DNA of 64,000 bases from Paenibacillus sp. GP183 (GTDB taxonomy: Bacteria > Bacillota > Bacilli > Paenibacillales > NBRC-103111). Shown here piece by piece: positions 1-9,350 of this stretch. Positions within the stretch are counted from its first letter, which is position 1. Each line of letters opens with the position of its first letter. Under the pieces are notes generated by a model. The model did not search any database. It worked only from the letters and a program-made list of their open reading frames with translations, and was not told the origin of the DNA. Location: positions 5,066,501 through 5,130,500 of the forward strand of contig NZ_FNSW01000001.1 of the NCBI RefSeq assembly GCF_900104695.1. Reading direction: 5' to 3'. Both the position numbers and the translations under genes were made by a program.

Positions 1-439
1 ATGCGCCGATGGACTCGATCCTGCCGGCTTCGATATGCTCATTTAACGCTTCGAGAATAGGACCGACAGGGACTTGAGGGTCATCCCTATGCAGAGCGTA
101 CATCTCCACTGAGCTGACACACAGCCGATCCAGGCTTGTCATTAAATCACTGCGAATAGCATCGGCATTCACACGCGGCCCACTTGAGTCATGGTGCGCG
201 CCTTTAGTGAGGATGTTAATGTCCGTACGCTTGCCGGTTTCCTCCAGCCATCTGCCAATGGCTTGCTCACTCTCGCCGCCGCAATAAACAAATGCGGTAT
301 CCAAAGTATTCCCGCCAATCTGCAAATAATGGTCCATGATGGCGCTGACTTCATCCGGATTGTTCAATTTGAAAAAGTCGGTTCCCATTATCAATTGGGA
401 TACAGGCTTCGATAAACCTTTTATCGATATTGTTTTCAT
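1..439 (-). CDS. Aldo/keto reductase, N-terminal part (runs off the window)
   Basis: The first 146 residues of an aldo/keto reductase read leftward and continue past base 1. The ATG at 439 follows an AAGGAG site at the usual distance. The classical catalytic tetrad is visible as Asp47, Tyr52 (in DTAFVY), Lys79 (in ILTKG) and His117 (in ALHRDD), so the enzyme is probably an active NAD(P)H-dependent oxidoreductase of the (beta/alpha)8 fold. The substrate cannot be told from the sequence. The Gfo/Idh/MocA dehydrogenase next door lies upstream on the same strand, 66 bp away, so the two may be co-transcribed for sugar or polyol oxidation; that is inference. Confidence 0.85.
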   Translation of the reverse strand, partial: MKTISIKGLSKPVSQLIMGTDFFKLNNPDEVSAIMDHYLQIGGNTLDTAFVYCGGESEQAIGRWLEETGKRTDINILTKGAHHDSSGPRVNADAIRSDLMTSLDRLCVSSVEMYALHRDDPQVPVGPILEALNEHIEAGRIESIGA

Positions 440-505
440 AGTTTATGAGTCTCCTTTCTTGAGTCAGGTTTAGGTAATTCATGAATTATTGGTTCTAAGT
501 TTCGA

Positions 506-1513
506 CTAGTTAGGAATCACTATACGAGCATGCTCCCGAGCTGATTGCAAGCAAGCATCGATCACGCGCATGTTGCGAACAGCATCCATAGATTCGAAGC
601 GCAGTGGCTTTTTCCCCCAAACCGCATAGGCCATATCATCCGCTTGCAAAGCATACTGATTCACATCAGGTACAGCAACTTCTCTGCGGCCTTCCTTGGT
701 GATGACAAAGAAATTACTGCCAGGGCTCGGAGGAGTTACAAAAGCGGATGGAAGCTCAATTCGCCCTAGATCTCCAAGCACTTCCAACGTATTTCTGCCA
801 GCTGCCCACATCCCGCAATCAAAGGTAAGAGCCACGCCGCCAGTAAACTCAAGCAGCCCGGAGGCCATCATATCCACATCATCATGCTCAGGCGAAAAGA
901 AAGCGTGCATCGTGGCCGCATTTGGCTCCTGCTCCAAAAGATAACGCGCTGCGCTGATCGGATAGCATCCCACATCGTACAGGGAGCCGCCGCCCATGAA
1001 GCGGTGAAAGCGGACATTGCTGCCGGAAGCCGCATTATTAAAAGTAAAAGCACCGTGGATGCCGCGAATCGATCCGATTTCTCCAGAGCGAATAATCTCC
1101 TTGATCCCATCATATCGCGGGTGATGCCTATACATGAACGCTTCAGCCAACTGTACGCCTGCTTGCTCGCAAGCCGTGACCATCTTTTCTGCCTGTGCAG
1201 CATCGAGGGCAATAGGCTTCTCGCAAAGTACATGTTTTCCAGCTTGAGCAGCGCGCAGGGTCCATTCCATATGCAGGTGATTGGGCAGCGGAATGTAAAC
1301 GGCATCAATTTCGCTGTCGGCCAAAAGCTCCTCGTAGCTTCCGTAAGCTTTGTCGATGTTTAATTGGGCAGCCATCTCTTTGGACTTGGCCAAATCCCGA
1401 CTGGCAATAGCCGCCACAACTCCGGTTTCCGATGCTCGGATACCTGGAATCACAGCGCGTACGGCAATCCCTGCACAGCCGAGAATCCCCCATCTTAATT
1501 GATTTGCACCCAT
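506..1513 (-). CDS. Gfo/Idh/MocA-family oxidoreductase
   Basis: 335 residues, the usual length for this family of NAD(P)-dependent sugar and inositol dehydrogenases. The N-terminal Rossmann fold carries the GILGCAGIA nucleotide-binding loop (residues 9-17), followed by the family motif CEKPIAL with Lys99 as the expected catalytic lysine. The C-terminal alpha/beta domain contains YDVGCYPI. The substrate is unknown. It is plainly paralogous to the dehydrogenase at 2487-3497, with the same length and the same motif spacing. An AraC regulator lies between the two and is divergent from this gene. The ATG at 1513 has an AAGGATG site about 11 nt upstream, a longish spacing. Confidence 0.9.
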   Translation of the reverse strand: MGANQLRWGILGCAGIAVRAVIPGIRASETGVVAAIASRDLAKSKEMAAQLNIDKAYGSYEELLADSEIDAVYIPLPNHLHMEWTLRAAQAGKHVLCEKPIALDAAQAEKMVTACEQAGVQLAEAFMYRHHPRYDGIKEIIRSGEIGSIRGIHGAFTFNNAASGSNVRFHRFMGGGSLYDVGCYPISAARYLLEQEPNAATMHAFFSPEHDDVDMMASGLLEFTGGVALTFDCGMWAAGRNTLEVLGDLGRIELPSAFVTPPSPGSNFFVITKEGRREVAVPDVNQYALQADDMAYAVWGKKPLRFESMDAVRNMRVIDACLQSAREHARIVIPN

Positions 1514-1646
1514 GAAAAATTACACATCCTTCAACAAATTATAGTATGATATTGTTATTATAATATTTTAAAAAATGGATTTATATAATAATATATTATT
1601 CTTGATACAAGAAAATTGTTATTGCGAGAGGAAAGGAGATGAAAAC

Positions 1647-2486
1647 ATGTTTCGTCAAATCATGCTGCCTACCCTGCAGCCGTCTCCTTATTTCATTTTT
1701 CCGGAATCAATTGGCTTCTATTGGGATAACCCCCAGCACTCCGTGGACCGGGCAGAGGGACAATGGTCAACGTTCAGCCTTCATTTTATTATCGAAGGAA
1801 AGGGATTTGTGGAAAAAGACGGAGAATTGTTCCCGCTGCAAAAAGGTGACGCTTTTTTGTATGTTCCGTTTCAAAAGCAGCGGTACTACAGCAGCAAGGA
1901 AGATCCCTGGGATATCAGGTGGGTGCACTTTTATGGAGGTAAAATCAAGGAATTTCTCTACGAAAGGGGATTCCACAGCAATCTGTGGACGCTTCACCGT
2001 TGGAGTGAGCTGGATGAAGCTTTTGAGGCTTTGTTGCAGGAAGCGGAGATCCATGGAATCCTTCGTCCTGCCAAGCTGTCTTCACTTACTTATGCGATAT
2101 TGGCCGAGTTTATGAGCTATGCCCTGCCGCTGGCTCCAAATCGCGGCATTGAATCGATGGACCGCATCCTGAAACTGCTTCCCTTGATGCAAAAAAAAGC
2201 CTGTGAGCCCTTCCTATTGGAGGAATGGGCAATGCAGATCGGGGTCAGCACGCATTATTTTTGTAAGCTGTTTCGCAAATCGACCTCCATGACTCCATTA
2301 TCCTTTATCACGTTATGCCGCATGCAATTCGCCAAGCAATGGCTGATTGAACAAACAATGGTAAACATTAAGGATATTGCCGAGCGGGCCGGATATCCGA
2401 GCGCCAGTTATTTTAACCAGCGCTTCCTTGAGCATGAGGGCATGACCCCCAGCGAGTATCGCAGCTTATATACCAAAAACGCCTGA
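1647..2486 (+). CDS. AraC-family transcriptional regulator
   Basis: 279 residues. An upstream in-frame ATG exists at 1575, but the ATG at 1647 has an AAAGGAGATG site and gives the usual family length, so it is preferred. The N-terminal half resembles an AraC-type cupin sensor (EGKGFVEKDGELFPLQKGD). The C-terminal half has the double helix-turn-helix of AraC/XylS proteins (EEWAMQIGVSTHYFCKLFRK, then IKDIAERAGYPSASYFNQRF). It lies between two paralogous dehydrogenases, is divergent from the first, and its stop codon directly abuts that of the second. It therefore probably controls one or both in response to a sugar. The AT-rich 130 bp between 1514 and 1646 should hold the divergent promoters. 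Confidence 0.88.
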   Translation: MFRQIMLPTLQPSPYFIFPESIGFYWDNPQHSVDRAEGQWSTFSLHFIIEGKGFVEKDGELFPLQKGDAFLYVPFQKQRYYSSKEDPWDIRWVHFYGGKIKEFLYERGFHSNLWTLHRWSELDEAFEALLQEAEIHGILRPAKLSSLTYAILAEFMSYALPLAPNRGIESMDRILKLLPLMQKKACEPFLLEEWAMQIGVSTHYFCKLFRKSTSMTPLSFITLCRMQFAKQWLIEQTMVNIKDIAERAGYPSASYFNQRFLEHEGMTPSEYRSLYTKNA

Positions 2487-3497
2487 TTACTCGGACTCAA
2501 TAGATACGCGGATATTTTCACGGGCTGACTTGAGGCAAGCATCGATCACCCGCATGCTGCGAACAGAGTCCATCGGTTCAAAGCGGGGAGGCTTAACACC
2601 CCATACTCCGTAGGCAAAATCGTCCGCCTGCAAAGCGTACGGATTCTCATAAGGCACAACCATCTCGCGCATTTCTTTCACATTGATGATAAAGAAATGG
2701 CTGCTCGGGTTGGGTCGACTGACAAATGCGGAATGGGCTTGAATGCGCCCTGTTGTCCCCAGAATTTCCAAAGTATTTCGCGGAGAAGCCCACATCGAGC
2801 AGTCGAAGGACAGCGCCACATTGTTCGGAAATTCAATCAGGCCGGTCGCCATCATATCCACATCATCATGATCTGGCGAGAAGAATGCTTGCACTGTTGC
2901 CGCGACCGGTTCCTGGCCTAATATGAAACGAGCTGCGTTGATCGGATAGCAGCCGATATCATAGATAGAGCCGCCGCCCATCGCGCGTTTGAAGCGTACA
3001 TTTCCTTTCTTATCGGCGTGATTATAAGTATAGGTCCCGTGAATATTGCGGAGCTCGCCGATTTCCCCGGATTCAATAAGCTCTTTCATGATCTGATAGC
3101 GGGGATGATGACGAAACATAAAGGCTTCGGCCAAACAAACCTTCGCTTTTTCGCATTCCTCGACCATTCTCAACGCTTCTGCAGCATTAAGGGCAATCGG
3201 CTTTTCACAAAGGACATGCTTACCTGCCGCTGCTGCCCGAATGGTCCATTCCGTGTGAAGGTGATTCGGCAAGGGAATGTAGACAGCATCAATGTCTTTA
3301 TCCTCCAGAAGCTCGGCATAACTGCCGTAATAAGTAGGTATATCAAAGGCTTTGGCGGTTTCCTTGGCTTTATCGAAATTTCGACTGGCAATCGCCTGGA
3401 TAAAACCGGTTCGCGACAGTCGAACGCCTGGGATGAAAGACCCTTTGGCAATAGCGGCACAACCTAGAATTCCCCATCGCAGCTTGGACGTTGTCAT
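2487..3497 (-). CDS. Gfo/Idh/MocA-family oxidoreductase (paralogue)
   Basis: 336 residues, a close paralogue of the dehydrogenase at 506-1513. It has a Rossmann loop GILGCAAIA, the CEKPIAL motif with Lys99, and the same YDIGCYPINAARF block. The role is NAD(P)-dependent oxidation or reduction of a sugar or cyclitol; the substrate is not deducible. The stop codon is back to back with that of the AraC gene. The start is well supported by AGGAGGG six bases before the ATG. Its upstream region carries two tandem palindromic repeats (3513-3584), which may be operators. The two dehydrogenases probably arose by duplication. Confidence 0.9.
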   Translation of the reverse strand: MTTSKLRWGILGCAAIAKGSFIPGVRLSRTGFIQAIASRNFDKAKETAKAFDIPTYYGSYAELLEDKDIDAVYIPLPNHLHTEWTIRAAAAGKHVLCEKPIALNAAEALRMVEECEKAKVCLAEAFMFRHHPRYQIMKELIESGEIGELRNIHGTYTYNHADKKGNVRFKRAMGGGSIYDIGCYPINAARFILGQEPVAATVQAFFSPDHDDVDMMATGLIEFPNNVALSFDCSMWASPRNTLEILGTTGRIQAHSAFVSRPNPSSHFFIINVKEMREMVVPYENPYALQADDFAYGVWGVKPPRFEPMDSVRSMRVIDACLKSARENIRVSIESE

Positions 3498-3512
3498 CGA
3501 AATCCCTCCTAA

Positions 3513-3584
3513 GAGTTTTCGTCAGAAAACTTACATCGTAAGCATCTGCCGAGTTTTCGTCAGAAAACTTACATCGTAAGTATC
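3513..3584. repeat. Two tandem copies of a palindrome-bearing repeat
   Basis: Two nearly identical 34-bp units begin at 3513 and 3551, with a period of 38 bp. Each contains GTTTTC-GTCA-GAAAAC, a perfect 6-bp inverted repeat, followed by TTACATCGTAAG, which is itself palindromic around ATCG. They lie between the dehydrogenase start (3497) and the 3' end of the glycosyltransferase. They could be operators, a bidirectional transcript terminator, or members of a dispersed repeat family. A diverged single copy occurs at 53629-53666. Confidence 0.75.
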
Positions 3585-3587
3585 CGC

Positions 3588-4427
3588 TTATTTCTTATTT
3601 AAACTTGATTTCTGTGCGCTAACCAGCCTGGAGGGAAAAGGCTTCCCATCCCAAAGGAGCTCGGTGGCTGCTTTCCTGCTCATGACTTCGGGCTCCTGCA
3701 GCAGGAGAAAGAAATTTTTAGTGGGCAGCGTTCCGAGTTGGTGCTTGTCTGATAGCTTATCCAAATAAGGCCGCATAGAATCCAATTGTCCTGACATATT
3801 CGTATTCCCTTGATTCGCGAAGGCGTATAAAGCGCTGGCCACAGGCACCCTGCGGACGCGGAAGCTTTGAGAAACCCTTAAATAAAAGTCCCAATCCCAA
3901 TAATGGTACATATCCGTATCAAAGGGTCCAAGCTCCTGAACAATTTTACGCCGGAATAAACAGCCTGAAGAGAAAAAAGTAGAAAATTTGCGCATGTCGG
4001 CAGGGTTGTCATCATAAGCAAACACAAATCGGTTGGTCGGGATTCTTACACCATTTTCGATCACATAATCAAAAATTTCCACATCGGGATAAACCAAATC
4101 CCAACCTTCAATCGCTTGAAGCATTCGTTCCAGATGCGTCGGCAGCAGCAGGTCATCATCATCACAAAGCATGATATAGTCTCCTTTTGCCTCGAGAAGT
4201 CCTCTGTTTCTGGCGTGTACATGCTTCATATTTGTTTCCATGGTGATAACCTGGATGGCAAGCTCGGGATACAGCTCCTTGACAAAATCAACAGAAGCCC
4301 CGCAATCATTGACGACGATAATTTGCATATGGTTGTAGGTCTGCAGCAATAAGGAATCAAGAAGCTCGCATAGCTCCAGCTGACGATTGTAGGTTGGGAT
4401 GATAACAGATACTAATGCTGGATTCAA
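3588..4427 (-). CDS. Family 2 glycosyltransferase
   Basis: 279 residues starting at a TTG codon with a strong GGAGGGG site. The N-terminus VSVIIPTYNRQLELCELL is the GT-A/GT2 nucleotide-sugar fold, and CDDDDLLLP near residue 100 supplies the metal-binding acidic motif. The mid-part FYLRVSQSFRVRRVP fits GT2 enzymes of cell-surface polysaccharide synthesis. The donor and acceptor are unknown. It diverges from the large HAD-type protein at 4550, with only about 120 bp between their starts. This pairing is plausible because such HAD proteins occur in surface-glycan loci. Confidence 0.85.
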   Translation of the reverse strand: MNPALVSVIIPTYNRQLELCELLDSLLLQTYNHMQIIVVNDCGASVDFVKELYPELAIQVITMETNMKHVHARNRGLLEAKGDYIMLCDDDDLLLPTHLERMLQAIEGWDLVYPDVEIFDYVIENGVRIPTNRFVFAYDDNPADMRKFSTFFSSGCLFRRKIVQELGPFDTDMYHYWDWDFYLRVSQSFRVRRVPVASALYAFANQGNTNMSGQLDSMRPYLDKLSDKHQLGTLPTKNFFLLLQEPEVMSRKAATELLWDGKPFPSRLVSAQKSSLNKK

Positions 4428-4549
4428 GAAGTTCCCCTCCAGTCAGATTATGTACTTATGACTTCTTTCATTATAATTCATTTAATTCTCCAAATGCCAA
4501 TCATGCTATACTAGGGAATGAATCATTCGAGAATGAGTTGGAGGGTATT

Positions 4550-7009
4550 ATGATGGATCCGCGCCCCGGGGCCGTGCATCCCAAGCAGTTGGAGTTATGG
4601 AAGACGGATGCTTATTTGCGTAAAATAGAGCCTATGCTGCCAGCCGTAAAGCTGGTCAGTTTTGATATTTTTGACACTTTGCTTTTTCGCGCATGCACCA
4701 TGCCGACGGATGTGTTTGTCCTGGCGGCTGAAAAAGCTGTCAAAGAAGGAGGAGTTCTGCGGCAGTCGGTTCATCCGGAGCAGTTTCGTGACATCCGTAT
4801 AAAAGCAGAGACAGAGGCTCGGAACAAGCAATTTGAATCGAATGAATCAGCAGCTTCAGAGGCAATAACCGGACGCAAGCCAGCTCCCAATTCGTACGCG
4901 GAAGTAACCTTGGAGCTTATTTACGCAGAAATTCCCGCTTCCCTATGTGACAGAGACCGGATGCTCGAGATTGAGCTTGTTGTGGAGCGGGAGATTTGCT
5001 ACCTCAATCCGCACGCGGCTTCCCTGATGTATTGGTGCAAAGAAAACCAGAAGGCAGTGGCGCTGTTATCCGACATGTATCTTTCCACGCCGCAGCTTTC
5101 CGGAATCCTGCAAGCAGCAGGACTCGATCTCTCTCTAATTGACGCTTTACTCATCTCCAATGAACACCACTCAGGGAAAGTGTCTGGCGAGCTTTTTGAC
5201 TGCCTTTCTGCAAGATTTCCATATTTGGAAAGCAAGGATATTTTGCACATAGGAGATAATCTGGCGGCTGATGTCCAGGGTGCAGCTCTCAGAAAGATTC
5301 CTTCCATTCATTATGAGGTGATTCCTGAGCATTTTGACAGCCCCTTTCATTGGGAAAGCATCAGACATGCCGTCACGCTGCCTCAGCTTAAATCCCTTCG
5401 CAAGCTGGCTGTCATATCCATGACAGAAGAAGCAGTGGATGAGGCGGAGCGATTCTTTTATCAGTTCGGAGCAGCTGTCATTGGACCATTCCTGCACGGC
5501 TGGTGCGAGTGGATTATCGACGAATGCATCCGTGAAAATCGCAGCGAGCTGCATCCGTTGATGCGAGAGGCGTACCTGCTTGGCCCTATGCTTGAGCAAG
5601 CGGCTCGTATGCGTGGAATGGCGCTCACCATTAAGCCGGTCTATGTTTCGAGACAAGCCGTCTATCTGGCATCGATGGAAAATTGGAACCATGAAGCTTT
5701 GAATCATCTTTTTGAACAAAATTGGACGACTGTAGCCGATCTGTTCTTTTTGCTGGATATAGTGGAGGAATCCGCACCCTTTCAGCTTTACATGCAGACA
5801 AAGTTGACGGATTGCCAACTGATAGCGGATGAATCAGGGAAGTCAACGATTGCTCAGCAGGTTCGTGAATATTTGCTGAGCGAACGGATGAAGCAGAAGA
5901 TCCAGTCGTCGATCCTGAGGAATCGCAAGCTGTTTGTCGATTATATGAAGCAGGAATTCGGAGCCGTCGACCGGATGGTGACCGTTGATATAGGTTTTAA
6001 CGGTACGATGCAAAAAGCGATTGAGTCTGCATTCAGGCTGTCGGAACAGCCTCACCGGATCATTCATCTGCTGGCTGTGGGGACTGACAGAATTGGAACG
6101 CTGCTGCTGGAAGGTATGGACATCCGCTGTTTTCTAGGCAGCTGCGGTGAGAACGGTGATCTGGGACAGAGGATCGTGCGCTCCCCGGCATTTTTGGAGG
6201 AGCTGATGATGGGCGAGTTTGGTTCGACGCTTCGATACGAAGTGGACACGCTGGGGGTCATTAAGCCAGTTATGGCTGAGCTGTTGTCACATTCACCCCA
6301 AGAGCATCGACTCAAAAAAGCATCTCATGCAGGGGCGCTGGCGTTCCAACGTTATTATGGCTACTTGGCTGGCCTCAAGCCTGATTTGTTTGCCGCATTA
6401 TCCGATCAACCGCGTGAGTGGAGCAAGACTCTGCATCGGGCTATTGATATGCCTACCCCTGCGGAAGCCAGTCTGCTCGGAAATTTGACGCATCAGGATA
6501 ATTATTGCGGTGTACAAATATCTCCGATCAGCAATCCGGTAGAGGATCGATGGCTCAATCAGGGCGAGGAAGCTTTCATCGATTATTGCAACTATGGACC
6601 GTCAACGTTTAACGCTTTTTGGCCCCAAGGCATGGTCACACGAAAGTCTCCTTATTATTTGTATCGTTATTATTTGCGGCAAAAGGACCTTTTTGGCAAT
6701 CAGATCCTTGTTTTTGAACTGGTTCGCAGAGTGAAGGAAGATAAGCTTGCCGCTGTGCATGTTTATGGTTCGGGTGCATTTGCCCAAGCGGTCAGGAATA
6801 CAGTCTTGTTTCACGGGATAGAAGTTAAGAGCTTTACGACTTCGCGTGCGGAACAGAGCGCTTTAGCCAAAACCGCTGAGGCCGGGGACAAACATGCGTA
6901 TATAATTGCTTCATTAAGCGACATTTTAACCTTCAGGCAGGACATTGAACGGGTGTATTTGAATTCAGGAATTTCACCAACGATTTACGATCTGTTCCCC
7001 GGGGAATAA
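4550..7009 (+). CDS. Large HAD-superfamily protein, probably surface-glycan associated
   Basis: 819 residues from the ATG at 4550, which has a TTGGAGGG site. A longer in-frame start at 4415 would overlap the divergent glycosyltransferase and has no such site. The N-terminal third is a HAD hydrolase domain: FDIFDT with Asp39 and Asp42 is motif I, and HIGDNLAADVQGA is the acidic motif IV. The rest has no motif I can name, though it contains a conserved-looking YVSRQAVYLASM segment and a C-terminal part with a possible nucleotide-fold pattern (VHVYGSGAFAQAV). It resembles the predicted hydrolases grouped as COG5610, which sit in capsule or O-antigen clusters. The function is a guess. Confidence 0.75.
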   Translation: MMDPRPGAVHPKQLELWKTDAYLRKIEPMLPAVKLVSFDIFDTLLFRACTMPTDVFVLAAEKAVKEGGVLRQSVHPEQFRDIRIKAETEARNKQFESNESAASEAITGRKPAPNSYAEVTLELIYAEIPASLCDRDRMLEIELVVEREICYLNPHAASLMYWCKENQKAVALLSDMYLSTPQLSGILQAAGLDLSLIDALLISNEHHSGKVSGELFDCLSARFPYLESKDILHIGDNLAADVQGAALRKIPSIHYEVIPEHFDSPFHWESIRHAVTLPQLKSLRKLAVISMTEEAVDEAERFFYQFGAAVIGPFLHGWCEWIIDECIRENRSELHPLMREAYLLGPMLEQAARMRGMALTIKPVYVSRQAVYLASMENWNHEALNHLFEQNWTTVADLFFLLDIVEESAPFQLYMQTKLTDCQLIADESGKSTIAQQVREYLLSERMKQKIQSSILRNRKLFVDYMKQEFGAVDRMVTVDIGFNGTMQKAIESAFRLSEQPHRIIHLLAVGTDRIGTLLLEGMDIRCFLGSCGENGDLGQRIVRSPAFLEELMMGEFGSTLRYEVDTLGVIKPVMAELLSHSPQEHRLKKASHAGALAFQRYYGYLAGLKPDLFAALSDQPREWSKTLHRAIDMPTPAEASLLGNLTHQDNYCGVQISPISNPVEDRWLNQGEEAFIDYCNYGPSTFNAFWPQGMVTRKSPYYLYRYYLRQKDLFGNQILVFELVRRVKEDKLAAVHVYGSGAFAQAVRNTVLFHGIEVKSFTTSRAEQSALAKTAEAGDKHAYIIASLSDILTFRQDIERVYLNSGISPTIYDLFPGE

Positions 7010-7097
7010 GCAGGCGCCTCCAACTATTTTGTTCCCATCAATTGGCATGGTATGCTTAAAGAGTGGGTACATTGTATAACGGAGGGGAAGTTGTTTA

Positions 7098-8183
7098 ATG
7101 GAGCAAATTATGAAAGAAATTCTCGTCTACATTAGTTCTTATACGCAAGAAAATCCGGTCGGTATTCGACTGTATGCTCTGGAGCTGGCTACCGGGAAAC
7201 TCCATTCACTTGGACACGGGATTCAGTTAAGTCAAGCGTCTTACATGGCTATAGACTCCAATAGGATGAAGCTGTACGCGGTAAGCGAGACCGGGGAGTA
7301 TGAAGGAAAAGCGGGAGGTTCCGTCGCAGCGTACGATATCGATGCCAAGACGGGACATTTGACATGGTTGAATCAAAAACCGACTTATGGCGGAGCGCCT
7401 TGCTTCGTAAGTCTGGATCAGACGGGCAGTTGTTTGTATGTTTCCAATTATAGCAAGGGAAACGTTTGTGCATTTCCAATAGTAGAAGACGGCAAGCTTG
7501 GCGAAGCCAGCGATATTCATCAGCATGAAGGCGAAGGTCCGAATGTATCGAGGCAGGACGGACCTCATGCGCATTCGATCACGCCGGACTACAATAATCG
7601 CTTTGCGATAGCTGCCGATCTGGGAATCGACCAATTGGTGATCTACGACATGGACATCGCAGGGCGAAAATTGAAACAGCATAGCGAGGTTCATCTCCAG
7701 GCAGGAGCGGGACCAAGGCATATCGCTTTTCGTCTTAAAGCAAGCTGTCTTTATGTGCTGAATGAACTGAACTCAACAGTAACAGCCATGAGATATGATC
7801 AAGCAGAAGGGAAAGCTTCACCCATGCAGACGATTTCTACACTGCCCAGAGAATTTAAGAGTGAAAACACAGGCGCAGACATTCATATATCTCCAGATGA
7901 AAGGTTTCTCTATGCATCGAATCGCGGGCATAACAGCATAGCTGCTTTTGCCATTGAAGAGAAAAGCGGAATGCTGACCGCTATCGGCCATTATTCGACT
8001 CTTGGAGAGACACCGCGAAACTTTGCCATCACGCCGGACGGAGAATACCTGTTAGCGGCGAATCAAAATTCGGGCGATGTGCGGGTATGGAAAATCGATC
8101 GAGCCAGCGGTGAGTTGATCGATACAGGGCATGCTGTGGAGGTGCCGCAGCCTGTATGTATCAAGATGCTGGCATTAGTTTAA
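7098..8183 (+). CDS. Lactonase-family beta-propeller protein (6-phosphogluconolactonase type)
   Basis: 361 residues with a GGAGGGG site 10 nt before the ATG at 7098. The sequence has the repeating blade pattern of seven-bladed lactonases (YISSYTQEN, GAPCFVSLDQTGSCLYVSNY, DGPHAHSITPD, GAGPRHIAF, ADIHISPDERFLYASNRGHN). This is the YkgB/Pgl family, which hydrolyses 6-phosphogluconolactone or related sugar lactones in the cytoplasm. There is no signal peptide. It stands alone, ends at a strong bidirectional terminator and faces an aldo/keto reductase. Family assignment is secure, exact substrate less so. Confidence 0.88.
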   Translation: MEQIMKEILVYISSYTQENPVGIRLYALELATGKLHSLGHGIQLSQASYMAIDSNRMKLYAVSETGEYEGKAGGSVAAYDIDAKTGHLTWLNQKPTYGGAPCFVSLDQTGSCLYVSNYSKGNVCAFPIVEDGKLGEASDIHQHEGEGPNVSRQDGPHAHSITPDYNNRFAIAADLGIDQLVIYDMDIAGRKLKQHSEVHLQAGAGPRHIAFRLKASCLYVLNELNSTVTAMRYDQAEGKASPMQTISTLPREFKSENTGADIHISPDERFLYASNRGHNSIAAFAIEEKSGMLTAIGHYSTLGETPRNFAITPDGEYLLAANQNSGDVRVWKIDRASGELIDTGHAVEVPQPVCIKMLALV

Positions 8184-8190
8184 GCATAAA

Positions 8191-8230
8191 AAAGAGCCAA
8201 CTCCCGAGAGTTGTCGGGAGTTGGCTCTTT
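8191..8230. terminator. Bidirectional intrinsic terminator
   Basis: A perfect 16-bp inverted repeat AAAGAGCCAACTCCCG with an 8-nt loop. A-runs on the left and T-runs on the right serve both convergent genes, the lactonase ending at 8183 and the aldo/keto reductase ending at 8236. Confidence 0.92.
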
Positions 8231-8235
8231 GCCGT

Positions 8236-9219
8236 TTAATATGCGCCGCGGATGCTGGGGTGCACCTCGCTTGCGTACCAATCGCGCAGCCGCTGCTGCT
8301 CTTGCTCGGTGAATGGCGGAACCTGCGCTGCGCGCAGATTGTCGAGCACCTGAGCTTCATTCCTGAAGCCCGGTATGACACAGCTGACCCCGGCTTGATC
8401 GAGCAGCCAGCGCAATGAGGCGCGCGTCATGCTCTCTCTTGCTTCGGCGATCCAGCCAAGCTGGCGGCTAAACTCCAGCCCTTTGGCAAAGCCAAGGCCG
8501 CCAAACGTTTCGCCGACATTGAACTGCTCGCCATTTTCATTAAAGCTGCGGTGGTCATTGGCTGCGAACCGGGTATCGTCCTTGAATTTGCCGGTCAGCA
8601 GCCCGCTCGCCAGCGGTAAACGGACCAGGATGCCCATGTTCCTGGACTGGGCAGCCGGAAGGAGTTCATCCAGCGGCTTTTGCCTAAGCAGGTTGAAAAT
8701 AATTTGCAGCGCGCTGACATTCGGCTGCTCCATGCAGAACATTCCTTCTTCCATGGTTTCTACACTAACGCCATAATAACGAATTTTGCCTTCGGCCTTC
8801 AATTTATCCAAAACCTCAAAAACAAGCCCCTGCTTCAAAATCTCAAAGGGAGGGCAGTGGATTTGATACAAGTCAATGGCTTCCCGCTCGAGCCGCTTCA
8901 AGCTGGCTTCGCAAAAGGCGCGCACCGATTTTTCCGTATATACCTCAGGATTATGAATATCAGCACTTCGGCAAAATTTAGTAGCAATATGGATATCATA
9001 TTCTTTGCCTTTTGTAGCTTGAGCAAGCAGCTTTTCACTGTGACCATCGCCGTATACATCAGCCGTATCGAAGAAATTAACCCCCTGGTCGATGGCCGTT
9101 TGCAAAGCTCGAAGCGAATCGCTGTCTGAAACATTTCCCCATGAGCCGCCAATGGCCCAAGTCCCAAAACTAATCTCGCTCACTTGTAAATCTGTTCGTC
9201 CAAGCGATCTGTACTTCAT
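8236..9219 (-). CDS. Aldo/keto reductase
   Basis: 327 residues, full family length. The ATG at 9219 follows AAGGAGG. The catalytic tetrad is Asp51, Tyr56 (DTADVYG), Lys81 (IATKF) and His121 (YQIHCP), and the C-terminal cofactor region includes a GLLTGKF loop and PGFRNEAQVLDNL. It should be an NADPH-dependent carbonyl reductase or dehydrogenase in the cytoplasm, of the YajO/YhdN-like kind; the physiological substrate is unknown. It is a single gene ending at the shared terminator. Confidence 0.9.
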   Translation of the reverse strand: MKYRSLGRTDLQVSEISFGTWAIGGSWGNVSDSDSLRALQTAIDQGVNFFDTADVYGDGHSEKLLAQATKGKEYDIHIATKFCRSADIHNPEVYTEKSVRAFCEASLKRLEREAIDLYQIHCPPFEILKQGLVFEVLDKLKAEGKIRYYGVSVETMEEGMFCMEQPNVSALQIIFNLLRQKPLDELLPAAQSRNMGILVRLPLASGLLTGKFKDDTRFAANDHRSFNENGEQFNVGETFGGLGFAKGLEFSRQLGWIAEARESMTRASLRWLLDQAGVSCVIPGFRNEAQVLDNLRAAQVPPFTEQEQQRLRDWYASEVHPSIRGAY

Positions 9220-9350
9220 TATTCTTTCCTCCTTCTTTCAAATAGAAAAGCTGCCTCAAGGTGCACACTATGATCATACGGTTCAGGGCTGCCTTGAGTC
9301 AATCGTCACTACTAAGCTATAATGGAGTCTGGAGATAAGGCGGGTGCGGA

